Origin: Chloroflexota bacterium
GTDB lineage: Bacteria > Chloroflexota > UBA11872
Length of the DNA: 64,000 bases
Assembly (NCBI GenBank): GCA_026708035.1
Contig: JAPOVQ010000015.1
Location: 1-64,000 of the forward strand
Reading direction: 5' to 3'
Program-made: the position numbers and the translations under genes
Notes under the pieces: generated by a model
The model's database searches: none
What the model was told of the DNA's origin: nothing
Seen by the model: the letters and a program-made list of their open reading frames with translations, nothing else
In this document: in pieces, positions 43,160 through 52,136 of the stretch
How positions within the stretch are numbered: position 1 is the stretch's first letter
Layout of the letters: each line of letters begins with the position of its first letter

Positions 43160-43285
43160 GGACCGGATCACTACACTGAAGCGAGGCAGTCAGATGCAGA
43201 GTGGCATGGCGCCAAGGCCGAGGCACGGTGACGTCGGGCGGCGCTCCGGCCCTGCCGTGCCTCCGTCGCGATAGGCGGGCGACCC

Positions 43286-43987
43286 GTGGCGCGCGCCGAC
43301 GTCGATCCCACTCCCCGGATCTTGGCCGTTGATGACGATCCGGCGATCCTGGACATGCTGCGACGCGGCCTGGGCATCGAGGGGTTCGACGTGCGCGTGG
43401 CCTCCGATGGCGCGCAAGCGCTCGAGGTCATCAACGCCGGAGCAGCCGACGTGGTGATCCTGGACGTGATGATGCCGGGACTCGACGGCTTCGACGTGCT
43501 CAGCCAGGTCCGGGCGAAGAACGACGTTCCCGTCCTTTTCCTGACGGCGCGGGATCGCGTGGCGGACCGAATCCGCGGCCTCGACGCCGGGGCCGACGAC
43601 TACCTGCCGAAGCCCTTCGCCTTTGGCGAGTTGGTGGCCCGCGTGCGAGCGCTGCTGCGCCGGCACGGGCCGGCCGAGCGCCGGGTGCTGTCCTTCGACG
43701 GCGTGCAGATGGACCTCGGGGCGCGGCAGGTCACCGCGATGGGCGAACCCCTGAGCCTGACGCAGACCGAGTTCGAACTCTTGCGCGCGCTGCTGGAGCA
43801 GCCGGGCCGCGTTCTCACGCGGTCGGAGTTGCTCGATCGGATGTGGGGCTACCAACCGCGAGCCGTGTCGAACGTGGTGGACGTGTACGTCGGCTACCTC
43901 AGACGCAAGCTCGAAACGGATGACCACCCGCGCCTGATTCACACCGTGCGGGGCGTCGGCTACGTGCTGCGAAAGGAGACCGCGTGA
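43286..43987 (+). CDS. OmpR/PhoB-family response regulator
   Basis: 233 residues. The receiver domain has the acidic triplet VDDD (16-18), phospho-acceptor D60 in VVILDVMMPG, and the conserved Lys in DDYLPKPF. The C-terminal winged-helix domain contains LTQTEFELLRALLEQPGRVLTRSELL and VSNVVDVYVGYLRRKLE. It binds DNA after phosphorylation by the adjacent kinase. The GTG at 43286 is the first plausible start. Its stop overlaps the kinase start by 4 bases (GTGA), so the pair is co-translated. Stimulus unknown. Confidence 0.95.
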   Translation: MARADVDPTPRILAVDDDPAILDMLRRGLGIEGFDVRVASDGAQALEVINAGAADVVILDVMMPGLDGFDVLSQVRAKNDVPVLFLTARDRVADRIRGLDAGADDYLPKPFAFGELVARVRALLRRHGPAERRVLSFDGVQMDLGARQVTAMGEPLSLTQTEFELLRALLEQPGRVLTRSELLDRMWGYQPRAVSNVVDVYVGYLRRKLETDDHPRLIHTVRGVGYVLRKETA

Positions 43988-45423
43988 GCATCCGGCTCAA
44001 GCTGGCGCTGTGGTACGTGGGCTTTGTGGTGGCCACGGTGCTCGGGTTTGGGTTGCTGCTGCATTTTCTCCTTGCGGCGCGGGTGCGGAGCGAAGTGGAC
44101 GTGGCGCTGCAGGGCCGCGCGGGTCACGTGCTGGAACTCGGTGAGGCCGGCCAGCCGGTCGCGGGCGTGCAACCGACGCTGCGTCTCCTGCCGGACTCGA
44201 TCGCGTCGCAACTGGCGCAGCCCGACATCTACCACCAATTCGTAAACCCGTCCGGCATCCCCGAAATGACCTCGGCGAATCTGCGCGGACGGCAGCTCCC
44301 TGTGACTCCGGGGGTGTACGAGGCGCTGCGCACGGGTGAAGAGCAGTTCGAGGACGTGCGCTTGCAGGACGGCACCCGCATGCGCGTCCTGATTGCGCCG
44401 ATCGTCTGGCAGGGCCAGATCGAGGGGGTGCTGCAGGTCGCAAGCTCGGTCGACGTCGCCGAGGGCGCCATTCTGCCGTTCCATGGCTATCTGCTCGGCG
44501 GGATGGCCGGCGTGGTTGCCGTGGCCCTGGTGAGCGGCTTGTACCTCACGCGCAAGTCCATGAACCCGGTCAAGGACCTGACCCGCACCGCGGAGGCGAT
44601 CTATCAGGTCGGGGACCTTAGCCGCCGGATCGAGGTTGGGAAGGGCGGGGACGAGATCAAGACGCTGGGCCGGACGTTCAATCGGATGCTCGACTCGATC
44701 GAGCAACTGGTGACCTCGCAGCACCGCTTTCTGGCCGACGCGTCGCACGAACTGAAAACGCCGCTGACGGTGATCCGCGGCAATGCCGAAATCCTGTGCC
44801 GCGGCGCGGCATCCGGCGCGGACGATGAGGCCGCGGACGCGATCCTGCGCGAAGCCACGCGCATGCAGCGAATCGTGGACGACCTCTTGGCCATTGCCGA
44901 GCTGGACGCGGCGACGGAAATGCGCTTCGAGCCGGTGGAGGTGCGCGCGCTGGCCGAGCGAGCCGTCCATGACCTCGAACCGCTGGCGGGGAGCCGCGAG
45001 CTGTGGGTGCAGGGGGACGGCGAGGTGCTGATCTCTGGGGACGTCGATAGGCTCGAACGCGTGGTGCGCAACCTGGTGCAGAACGCCATCGCGGCGACCG
45101 AACCCGCGGGCCGGATTGAGGTTGACGTGCGACGGCACAACGGCATGGCGCGGCTGGTGGTGGCGGACGACGGCCGCGGGATCGACCCCGAGCACGTGCC
45201 CCACATCTTCGACCGGTTCTATCGGGTGGATCCCTCGCGGTCGCGTGCGACCGGCGGCACCGGGCTGGGACTCACGATCGTCAAGCGCGTGGCGGAAGCG
45301 CATGGCGGCAGCGTGGAGGCGGGACGCAGCGAGCTTGGCGGCGCGGTTTTCGAGGTGCGTCTCCCCGCGAACGGTCACGCCGTCCCGGCGGAAGACCGCG
45401 CGAACCTGAGGTATCACATCTGA
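43984..45423 (+). CDS. sensor histidine kinase
   Basis: 479 residues, membrane-bound. Two hydrophobic segments (about 8-32 and 163-188) enclose an extracellular sensor domain. A HAMP segment follows (about 190-240), then the HisKA domain with H255 in ASHELKTPL, and the ATPase domain: N-box VRNLVQNAI, G1 DDGRGID, F-box FDRFYRVD, G2 GGTGLGLTIVK. It autophosphorylates and passes the phosphate to the response regulator encoded just upstream. It is not a hybrid kinase. The signal is unknown. Confidence 0.95.
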   Translation: MSIRLKLALWYVGFVVATVLGFGLLLHFLLAARVRSEVDVALQGRAGHVLELGEAGQPVAGVQPTLRLLPDSIASQLAQPDIYHQFVNPSGIPEMTSANLRGRQLPVTPGVYEALRTGEEQFEDVRLQDGTRMRVLIAPIVWQGQIEGVLQVASSVDVAEGAILPFHGYLLGGMAGVVAVALVSGLYLTRKSMNPVKDLTRTAEAIYQVGDLSRRIEVGKGGDEIKTLGRTFNRMLDSIEQLVTSQHRFLADASHELKTPLTVIRGNAEILCRGAASGADDEAADAILREATRMQRIVDDLLAIAELDAATEMRFEPVEVRALAERAVHDLEPLAGSRELWVQGDGEVLISGDVDRLERVVRNLVQNAIAATEPAGRIEVDVRRHNGMARLVVADDGRGIDPEHVPHIFDRFYRVDPSRSRATGGTGLGLTIVKRVAEAHGGSVEAGRSELGGAVFEVRLPANGHAVPAEDRANLRYHI

Positions 45424-45547
45424 TCCACCGGCCCGCTTGGGCCGGCGAAATGTTTTCACCTGATTTTCATGATTCGGTCCGGCTGTCGGCCTATGCTCCG
45501 AGTGACGCGGCGGACGTCGCCCGTGCTAAACGGAGGAGTGGTCGACA

Positions 45548-46219
45548 ATGACGTCGAACACTGACGGAGACCGGACCGTGGGCGCCAAGCTCATGGCTAA
45601 TCTGCGCGCGGAAGGCGCGCACCCGGCGACATATCGCGCCGGCGACCTCGTGATGGACCCGGCAGTGGACCGTCCGCGGGTCGGCATCGTGTGCGACGGG
45701 GCAATCACCGTCTGGCGGCTGAGCCCGAAGGGCAAACAGCTCGCGACGGCCTCGCTGCGGCAGGGGGATTGGTTCGAGAACCTCTTCCCCAGCGAGACCT
45801 ACGAGCGCACCTTCATCGAGGCCGATGCGCCGGCGCACGTGGCCTGGCTCGAAGGGGCCGCGTTTCAGCGTCTGCTGCGTAAGTACCCAAGCTTCAGCGT
45901 CGAGCTCGTCCGATCGCAGATTCGGCGCCTGGCCGCGGTCGAGACGCGGGCGAGCCACACCGCCTTGGCCAGCGTGGCCGACTCGGTGGCGCTGGCCCTG
46001 CTGCAAATGGCCGAACGCGAGGGCACCACGGACCTGGAAGTGACGCACGAGGAGCTGGCGCAGCGTCTCGGCACGGTGCGGGAGAGCGTGAGTCTCGCCA
46101 TCAGCACGCTGCGGCGGGCGGGCGCCCTGGCGCCCGCGCAAGGGCGCAAGCGGCTGATCTCAATTTTGAGCCTCTCGAAGCTCCAGCAGCTTCTGGGCTA
46201 CTACCCCTCGGGCACGTAG
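45548..46219 (+). CDS. Crp/Fnr-family transcription regulator
   Basis: 223 residues with GGAGGAG nine bases before the ATG. The N-terminal cyclic-nucleotide-binding-like barrel (15-120) contains RQGDWFENLFPS. The C-terminal HTH (about 155-215) has VTHEELAQRLGTVRESVSLAISTLRRAGAL, the usual recognition helix. No Fnr-type cysteine cluster is seen, so an iron-sulfur sensor is unlikely; the ligand is unknown. Runs rightward and ends convergent with the ArsA gene at a strong double hairpin. Confidence 0.9.
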   Translation: MTSNTDGDRTVGAKLMANLRAEGAHPATYRAGDLVMDPAVDRPRVGIVCDGAITVWRLSPKGKQLATASLRQGDWFENLFPSETYERTFIEADAPAHVAWLEGAAFQRLLRKYPSFSVELVRSQIRRLAAVETRASHTALASVADSVALALLQMAEREGTTDLEVTHEELAQRLGTVRESVSLAISTLRRAGALAPAQGRKRLISILSLSKLQQLLGYYPSGT

Positions 46220-46224
46220 CCCAC

Positions 46225-46289
46225 GCCCGTCCGGCAGGCTGCCAGACGGGCAACCCCAGGCGTCCAGGCGGTCACCCGCCTGGGCGCCT
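46225..46289. terminator. double hairpin between convergent genes
   Basis: Hairpin 1 has GCCCGTC / GACGGGC (46225-46251). Hairpin 2 has a 14-bp stem, AGGCG-T-CCAGGCGG / CCGCCTGG-G-CGCCT (46258-46289), with one T-G pair and loop TCAC. No T-run follows, so it may work bidirectionally with Rho or only protect mRNA ends. Confidence 0.6.
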
Positions 46290-47520
46290 AGCTCGTCGTC
46301 GGCGGCGACGCGGCGTCCGGCGGCGACTCCGCCGAGGAGCGCGGCACGAACCTGATCCGCAGCTGGCCCTCCTCGAGCCGCGCCCGCTGATGCTCCATGC
46401 GGGCCAGGGCGCGCGGCAGGACGATGTTGCGCCGCGCCGCGCCCATGCGCACGACCAGCTCGTCCCCGCGGCGGATCAGCGCCGCGTTGCGGCGGTCGAT
46501 GAAGGGGGCCGGGATCTGAAACTCAAACTCGCCGTCGATTTGGGCAATGTGATACGGGCGCTCGCGCACCAGGACGGCGGCCGGGTCATCATCGCCGTGC
46601 ATCAACTCCCCCATGGCCCGCAGCCGGTCGAGCCCGACGACTTCCTCCGGAAACTGTGGGATCTGCAGGACGGGCACGGGATCGAACATGGAGTGGATTT
46701 CACGCATATAGCGCTGCTGCATGCGGCGCCAGCTGGCGGCAAAGTCTCCCGTGGCCTCCGCGGGGACCAGACGGTTCACCACCAGCGCGTCGGTGATGTG
46801 GTCGTACAGCGTCAGGTAGGTGAAGCTGCGCTGGGCCTCGCGAATGACCATCTTTTCCGGATTCACCACGATTCGGACGGTCGATTGGCCCGGACGGGTG
46901 AGCAACTCCCGCAGTTTCTCCAGCTCTTCGACCAGCTCGCCCATGGCGACGAAGACGGAATCCTCGGGCAGCGGCAAATCGGTGACCCGCCGCGCCATCG
47001 GGCGAACCATGCGCGCGAGCTGGCGATTGATCGGCAGCAGCTTGTCCATCCACCAGCGCCCGACCTCGGGAAACGCCAGCAGGCGCAGCGTCTCACCGGT
47101 GGGGGCGCAGTCCACGATCACCACGTCGAAGTCACCCGACTCGACGTGACGGGTGATCCAAAGCAAGTTGGCGAGCTCTTCCATGCCCGGCAGCACGGCG
47201 ATCTCTTCGGCCAGGAGGTCGTTGACGCCCCGCCAGGTCAGCAGCGCCTCGAACCAGGACTGGACCGTGCCCCAATAGGTTTCGAGGTTGTAGTAGATGT
47301 CGCACTCCTGCGCCCACAGTCGATCGGCCACCTTTATGGGCTCGGGGCCGAGCGGCTGGTCCAGGGAGTCGCCGAGGCTATGTGCGGCGTCGGTGCTGAG
47401 GACAATGGTTCGCGCCCCGCGCTCCGCACAGCGCAAGGCGGTCGCGGCGGCGACGCTGGTCTTCCCGACCCCGCCCTTGCCGGTGTAGAGGATGACGCGG
47501 GCGTCGCTAGCGGGTGGCAA
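46288..47520 (-). CDS. ArsA-family ATPase (Get3/ArsA-like)
   Basis: 410 residues. The deviant Walker A GKGGVGKTSVAAATAL (14-29) and switch motif DAAHSLGDSLDQPLG are clear, with VVIVDCAPTGETLRLL as Walker B/switch. Family members move tail-anchored proteins or drive arsenite pumps; no arsenic genes are near, and the C-terminal part (about 310-400) looks like the small Get3/ArsA C-terminal beta domain seen in bacterial homologues. The start is TTG at 47520, overlapping the selD stop by 14 bases, so it depends on selD translation. Role unknown. Confidence 0.85.
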   Translation of the reverse strand: MPPASDARVILYTGKGGVGKTSVAAATALRCAERGARTIVLSTDAAHSLGDSLDQPLGPEPIKVADRLWAQECDIYYNLETYWGTVQSWFEALLTWRGVNDLLAEEIAVLPGMEELANLLWITRHVESGDFDVVIVDCAPTGETLRLLAFPEVGRWWMDKLLPINRQLARMVRPMARRVTDLPLPEDSVFVAMGELVEELEKLRELLTRPGQSTVRIVVNPEKMVIREAQRSFTYLTLYDHITDALVVNRLVPAEATGDFAASWRRMQQRYMREIHSMFDPVPVLQIPQFPEEVVGLDRLRAMGELMHGDDDPAAVLVRERPYHIAQIDGEFEFQIPAPFIDRRNAALIRRGDELVVRMGAARRNIVLPRALARMEHQRARLEEGQLRIRFVPRSSAESPPDAASPPTTS

Positions 47521-48580
47521 GGTCGGGCTCCAGGTGCGAGAGACTGACGTGCAGCGGCGCTCCGCGCGCGGCGACCACCCGCCCGACGGTGGCCGCGGTC
47601 AAGACGCCCGCCGCCGCGAGCGCTTCCCGAAATGCGTGCTCATCCTCCGGCGGAATGGCGATGAGCAACCCGCCGCTCGTTTGGGCGTCGGCGAGGAGCA
47701 GCCGCTCAGCGGCGGGAAGCTCAGCTAGCCACTCCACCTGGCCATCGAGCGCGGCCAGGTTGCGCTCGGTGCCGCCCGGCACCTCGTCCGCGGCGATGAG
47801 CTCGCGCACCCCGGGGAATACGGGCACGTGGTCGGCGAACACCGTGGCCGAGCAGCCGCTGGCCTGCATCATTTCGCGCAGATGCCCCAAGAGCCCGTAG
47901 CCCGTGACATCCGTCATGGCGTGGGCGCCGAACGTGCTGGCCACCTCCGCCGCCGCTCGATTCAGCGTCCGCATGCTGGCGACGGCGGCGTCCAAAGCCT
48001 CGGGAGGCGCGGCGTCGTGCTTGAGCGCTGTGCTGATGACGCCCGTCCCGATGGGTTTGGTGAGCACCAGCAGATCGTCGGGACGCGCCCCCGCGTTGGT
48101 GATGAGCGCATTCGGATGCGCCGTGCCGATCACCGCCATGCCGAACTTGGGCACCGGATCGTCCACGGAGTGCCCACCCGCGACCACCGCGCCGGCCTCG
48201 AGCACCGTGTCGGCGCCGCCGCGCTGGATCTCCGCGAGCACGTCGAGTGACAGCGTGTCGCGCGGAAACCCGGCGAGGTTGAGCGCAAGCAGCGGCGTGG
48301 CGGCCATGGCGTAGACATCGCTGAGCGCGTTGGCCGCCGCGATGGCGCCGAAGTCGTACGGGTCGTCGACGATGGGTGTGAACACGTCGATGGTCGCCAC
48401 GATGGCAAGGTCGTCGCGCACCCGATAGACGGCGGCGTCGTCCATCGTGGCGGCGTCCACCAGCAGGTCGACGTGCGCCATTTGCGGCATGTGGCGCATC
48501 ACGTGCGCCAGCTCGGTCGGGCTGAGCTTGCAGGCTCAGCCGGCGCCGGGCGAATACCGCGTGAGCTTCGGTCGCGTCAC
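47507..48580 (-). CDS. selD: selenide, water dikinase with predicted selenocysteine
   Basis: 357 residues if the TGA at 48536-48538 is read as selenocysteine (Sec15). From the GTG at 48580 the frame reads MTRPKLTRYSPGAG-U-ACKLSP, matching the SelD active-site loop (YSxGAG[C/U]xCK). The rest follows family lines: DDAAVYRVRDD, TIDVFTPIVDDPYDFG, GGHSVDDPVPKFGMAV, VTGYGLLGHL, and ADAQTSGGLL near the C-terminus. It makes selenophosphate from selenide and ATP. The truncated reading from ATG 48502 would lack the catalytic loop. A UGA-proximal hairpin is described separately. ArsA follows with a 14-base overlap. Confidence 0.88.
48507..48531 (-). promoter_or_regulatory. candidate bacterial SECIS hairpin in selD
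   Basis: Starting five bases after the UGA codon, AGCTC (48524-48528) pairs with GAGCT (48510-48514) around a nine-base loop, with outer G-C pairs beyond one A-G mismatch. Bacterial SECIS elements lie directly downstream of UGA and are bound by SelB. This is a plausible but unproven candidate. Confidence 0.45.
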
Positions 48581-48634
48581 ATTCAGAGTCACTCTGGCAA
48601 TCTACAGTACGCGGGAGGCGCCGCAGGGCTCCAG

Positions 48635-49996
48635 ATGAAGCAGGCCGTGCCGCAGACACTTAGGACATCGGCGGGTCGCCGCTGCCTGCGGCGGGTGCGG
48701 GCGGTCGCGCTCGGCATGGGGCTGATCGCCGCGGTGTCGGCATCGGGCGCCGCCGCCCGAGAGCCCGATGTCGACGCGGCCAAGCGCGACTCGCCGGTGG
48801 CGATCGCCGTGTCCTCGGGATGGTTCTATCCGGGACTCGGTGAGGACGGCACCGGATTCGGCGTGCGCAACTTTGCCGATGGGCCGCGGTTCTTCGACGC
48901 CTTCACGCGCTATGGCGGGCTCGACGTGATGGGATATCCGACGTCGCGCCCGTGGATCGGTCCGGGCGGGTTCATCTACCAGCTCACCCAGCGCGCCCTG
49001 ATGCAATGGTCGCCGGACGATGGCAAGGTCCAGCTGGCAAACGTCTACGAGATCCTGCGCGAGGCCGGACACGACGAGGCGCTCTTTGCGCGCTCGATCC
49101 CCCGCACCGAGCCCGACGAGTCCACGACGCTGGCCGACGCGCGGGCCGTGCGGATGGGCTGGATGACCGACTCAGCGATCACGCAGGCGTTCCTGGCCAA
49201 TCCCATCGAGGCCGACAGCGTGGATGCCGCCATCGAGCTCCACGGTTTGCCCATGTCACGTCCGGAGACGTTCGGGCCATTCGTGGTACAGCGCTTCCAG
49301 CGGACGGCGCTGCAGCACTGGGTGGAAGCGGTCGATGGGGGCCAGCCGGTTGGCACGGTGGTGCTGGTCAATAGCGGCGACCACTACAAGGACCTGGTGC
49401 TCGGGGATTCGGCGGTCACGACGCCCCATGCGCATGACGACACGCGCATGCTGGATCTGCGCGACGGGGCGGAGGTCTACGTGGACGCGATTCTCGCCTG
49501 GACGACGCAGCGGAACTACAACGTCATCGACGACGCGCTCGCCGAGGCGCTGCGCCTGTTGGAGGGGGTGCCGTCGGCTACGCCGGGCCTCGTGGCCGCC
49601 GCAGAGGTCTCCGCCCCGATCCGCTATCGGTCACTCCCAATCGACGTCTACGCGACGTTCAATCCACCGTCGCGAATTGCCGTCAACCGCGACCTCCAGC
49701 ACGAGCGACTCGAGGCCGTGGCGGCGGTGCTGGCGCACGAGTTGCAGCATCTGGCGGATTTCCACGATGAGCGGTACGTCCCGTCGGACGCTGCATGTCT
49801 CGAGGCGGAAATCCGCGCCGTGATTGCGGAAGCGAGCGCCTGGAGCTCACTGATGGGCGCCGCCGGGGCGGAAGACCCGCAATCGCCCCTGGAACGGATG
49901 GAGAATTCCCGGCTGCAGGCCGTGCAGGCGGGCAGCGAGACCGTGCGCGCGTTGGTTGAGGATGAGTGGTCCGAGCAGTGCTCCCAGCACCACTGA
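48635..49996 (+). CDS. secreted protein with shared N-terminal module and HELQH motif
   Basis: 453 residues. A signal peptide (about 1-46) precedes an N-terminal module (about 55-255) with FGVRNFADGPRFFDAF, GFIYQLTQRALMQW, VQLANVYEILREAGH, and LPMSRPETFGPFVVQRFQRTALQHWVE. The same module occurs in the beta-lactamase-like protein at 61221-62885. The C-terminal domain contains VLAHELQHLADF (HExxH, about 370), so a metal-dependent hydrolase is possible, though no further ligand is certain. The ATG at 48635 fits the signal peptide. It is divergent from selD with only 54 bases between starts. Function unknown. Confidence 0.65.
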   Translation: MKQAVPQTLRTSAGRRCLRRVRAVALGMGLIAAVSASGAAAREPDVDAAKRDSPVAIAVSSGWFYPGLGEDGTGFGVRNFADGPRFFDAFTRYGGLDVMGYPTSRPWIGPGGFIYQLTQRALMQWSPDDGKVQLANVYEILREAGHDEALFARSIPRTEPDESTTLADARAVRMGWMTDSAITQAFLANPIEADSVDAAIELHGLPMSRPETFGPFVVQRFQRTALQHWVEAVDGGQPVGTVVLVNSGDHYKDLVLGDSAVTTPHAHDDTRMLDLRDGAEVYVDAILAWTTQRNYNVIDDALAEALRLLEGVPSATPGLVAAAEVSAPIRYRSLPIDVYATFNPPSRIAVNRDLQHERLEAVAAVLAHELQHLADFHDERYVPSDAACLEAEIRAVIAEASAWSSLMGAAGAEDPQSPLERMENSRLQAVQAGSETVRALVEDEWSEQCSQHH

Positions 49997-50198
49997 GCAT
50001 TGACGGTGCGGGCCGCCGCCGCCTAGCATCGTCCATGGCTGCTAGGAACGCCCCGGAGCCCCGCATGCGTTGGGCGTATAGGCGGCCGGCGGTGGACGCC
50101 TAGCGAAACGCCGCCGGCTTCGCGTGACCACGTCGGTGGCACGCCATCCGACGCATGCCGGCGCCAACGCCAGGCGCCTTCCTCAACGAGTTTCATCC

Positions 50199-51437
50199 AT
50201 GCCTGCCAATGCCTTTGACGTTCTTGACGCGCGCGGCCTGATCTCGGCCGCCAGCGACGCCGCCGCGCTGCGCCGCGCCCTCGACGGGCCCCTGACCTTC
50301 TACGTGGGGTTCGATCCCACCGCGACAAGCCTGACGGCCGGCCACCTGGTGACGCTGATGATGGCGCACCACCTGGAACAGGCAGGCCACCGTCCCATCC
50401 TGATTGCGGGCGGCGGCACGGGAATGATCGGCGACCCTTCGGACCGGCTGGACACACGGGCGCTGCTCACGCAAGAGGACGTGGCGGCGAACGTGGCGGC
50501 GATCCGCGGTCAATTGGAGCGGTTCGTCGATCTCAGTGAGGGCGACGCCCTGGTGCTCAACAACGCCGATTGGCTGGCCGGGCTGGGCTACCTGGAGTTC
50601 CTGCGGGACATCGGGCGCCACTTCAGCGTGAACGAAATGCTGGCCACCGACACCTATCGCAACCGCCTGGAGGCCGGCGAAAACCTGAACTTCATCGAGC
50701 TGAACTACCGCCTGCTGCAGGCCTACGACTTCCTGCATCTCTACCGCGAATACGGCTGCACGCTGCAAATCGCCGGCAGCGATCAATGGTCCAACATCCT
50801 GGCCGGCGTCGACCTTATTCGCCGCGTGGAGCGCACGCAGGCCTTCGGGCTGGTGGCCCCGCTGCTGACGACGGCGGAAGGCGAGAAGATGGGGAAGACC
50901 GCGGCGGGCGCGGTGTGGCTGGACCCCGACCGCACGCCGCCGTTCGAGTTCTACCAACACTGGATCAACCTGGCCGACGCCCTGGTGCCGCAGGCGCTGG
51001 GCATGCTGACAACATTGCCCATGTCGGAGGTTGCCGCGCTGCGCGACCTGCGCGGACCGGATATCCGGCGGGCCAAGCAGGCGCTGGCTCACAACGTGAC
51101 GGCCACCGTGCACGGTCGCGAGGCGGCGGACGCCGCGCGCGAAACGGCCCGGTCGCTGTTTGCCGACGCGGCGGGCGACGCCGAGGCCGTGCCCACGACC
51201 CTGGTGACCGCGGCCGAACTGGAGGCGGGCATTCCGATCGTCGACCTGCTGGTGCGCACCGGCCTGGCGCCGTCGCGGGGCGCCGCACGCCGGTTGATCG
51301 CGCAGGGCGGGGCGTACATCGGGGAATCGCGCGCCTCGGACCCGGAGGCCGTCGTGGACCGCTCGCAGGTGCCCGACGACGGCCTGCTGCTGCGCGCCGG
51401 ACGGAAGCGGTATCACCGCGTCGCCGTGGAACCGTAG
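50199..51437 (+). CDS. tyrS: tyrosyl-tRNA synthetase
   Basis: 412 residues. LTFYVGFDPTATSLTAGHLVTL is the class I Tyr signature (HIGH-like AGH), LQIAGSDQWSNILAGVDLIRR binds tyrosine, and LTTAEGEKMGKT carries the KMSKS-like loop. A C-terminal S4 RNA-binding domain (about 345-410) holds IVDLLVRTGLAPSRGAARRLIAQGG. It charges tRNA-Tyr. The ATG at 50199 is chosen because the homologous N-terminus begins there. The 200-base leader (49997-50198) contains a GCCGGCGG / CCGCCGGC hairpin (50085-50118), but no recognisable T-box. Confidence 0.96.
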   Translation: MPANAFDVLDARGLISAASDAAALRRALDGPLTFYVGFDPTATSLTAGHLVTLMMAHHLEQAGHRPILIAGGGTGMIGDPSDRLDTRALLTQEDVAANVAAIRGQLERFVDLSEGDALVLNNADWLAGLGYLEFLRDIGRHFSVNEMLATDTYRNRLEAGENLNFIELNYRLLQAYDFLHLYREYGCTLQIAGSDQWSNILAGVDLIRRVERTQAFGLVAPLLTTAEGEKMGKTAAGAVWLDPDRTPPFEFYQHWINLADALVPQALGMLTTLPMSEVAALRDLRGPDIRRAKQALAHNVTATVHGREAADAARETARSLFADAAGDAEAVPTTLVTAAELEAGIPIVDLLVRTGLAPSRGAARRLIAQGGAYIGESRASDPEAVVDRSQVPDDGLLLRAGRKRYHRVAVEP

Positions 51438-51502
51438 GTGGCCGGGAATCGCCGCAGGCCGCTACCCTCGAAGCTGAAGCAAACGACCGCTGAGGAGGCT
51501 GT

Positions 51503-52120
51503 ATGGCATCCCGACGCCAGCCGGACGAGGTAGTGCCGCCGCGCCGCGTGAAGCTGCGCAAGTCCGCCACCCCGGAGGACATGGCCGACGCGGGACTGCG
51601 CCGCGCGGCCGGGCAGACGATGCGCTGCGAGTGGGCCCAGCGCAACCCGGACTTGACGATCTACCACGACGACTTCTGGGGCGAGCCGCCGGCTGACGAC
51701 CGCGAATACTTCGAGCGCATGATGCTGGAAGTCTTCCACGCCGGATTGAGCTGGACGCTGATCTGGAACAAGCGCGAGAGCCTGCACCGGGCGTATGACG
51801 CCTTCGAGATCGACGCGGTCGCTTCCTACGGACCCGCCGAGGTGACGCGCCTGATGAACGACCCCACCGTGGTCCGCAGCGCGAAGAAGATCGACGCGGC
51901 CATCGCCAACGCGCGCACGGTGCTCGAGCTCCAGGCCGAGCACGGCGACCTGGCGTCGTTTCTGCGGCAGCTGCCCGACGACGCCGAGGACAAGATCAAG
52001 GTGCTGCGAAAGACCTTCGCCTTCATGGGGCCGGGCGTGGCGCGCGGCTTCCTGGAAGCCACCGGCCTGATTCCCGTGCCGCACCACCCCTACTGCTACA
52101 AGGCGTCCGGTGGCAGCTGA
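51503..52120 (+). CDS. tag: DNA-3-methyladenine glycosylase I
   Basis: 205 residues with GAGGAGG upstream of the ATG. MRCEWAQRNPDLTIYHDDFWGEP is the family start, FERMMLEVFHAGLSWTLIWNKRE carries the catalytic region, and the metal-binding residues include the Cys/His near the N-terminus and VPHHPYCYK at the end. It removes 3-methyladenine from alkylated DNA. The stop overlaps the next gene's possible GTG start by 11 bases. It is longer than the E. coli enzyme by about 20 N-terminal residues. Confidence 0.93.
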   Translation: MASRRQPDEVVPPRRVKLRKSATPEDMADAGLRRAAGQTMRCEWAQRNPDLTIYHDDFWGEPPADDREYFERMMLEVFHAGLSWTLIWNKRESLHRAYDAFEIDAVASYGPAEVTRLMNDPTVVRSAKKIDAAIANARTVLELQAEHGDLASFLRQLPDDAEDKIKVLRKTFAFMGPGVARGFLEATGLIPVPHHPYCYKASGGS

Positions 52121-52136
52121 TCCGGAGGCGCTGGCC

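Noticed and set aside
41696-43171. A 491-codon minus-strand frame
   Set aside because: Antisense to the aminopeptidase and lipoprotein genes; low-complexity Arg/Gly text.
49997-50198. T-box riboswitch in front of tyrS
   Set aside because: No T-box consensus and no specifier loop could be recognised; only one GC-rich hairpin is present.
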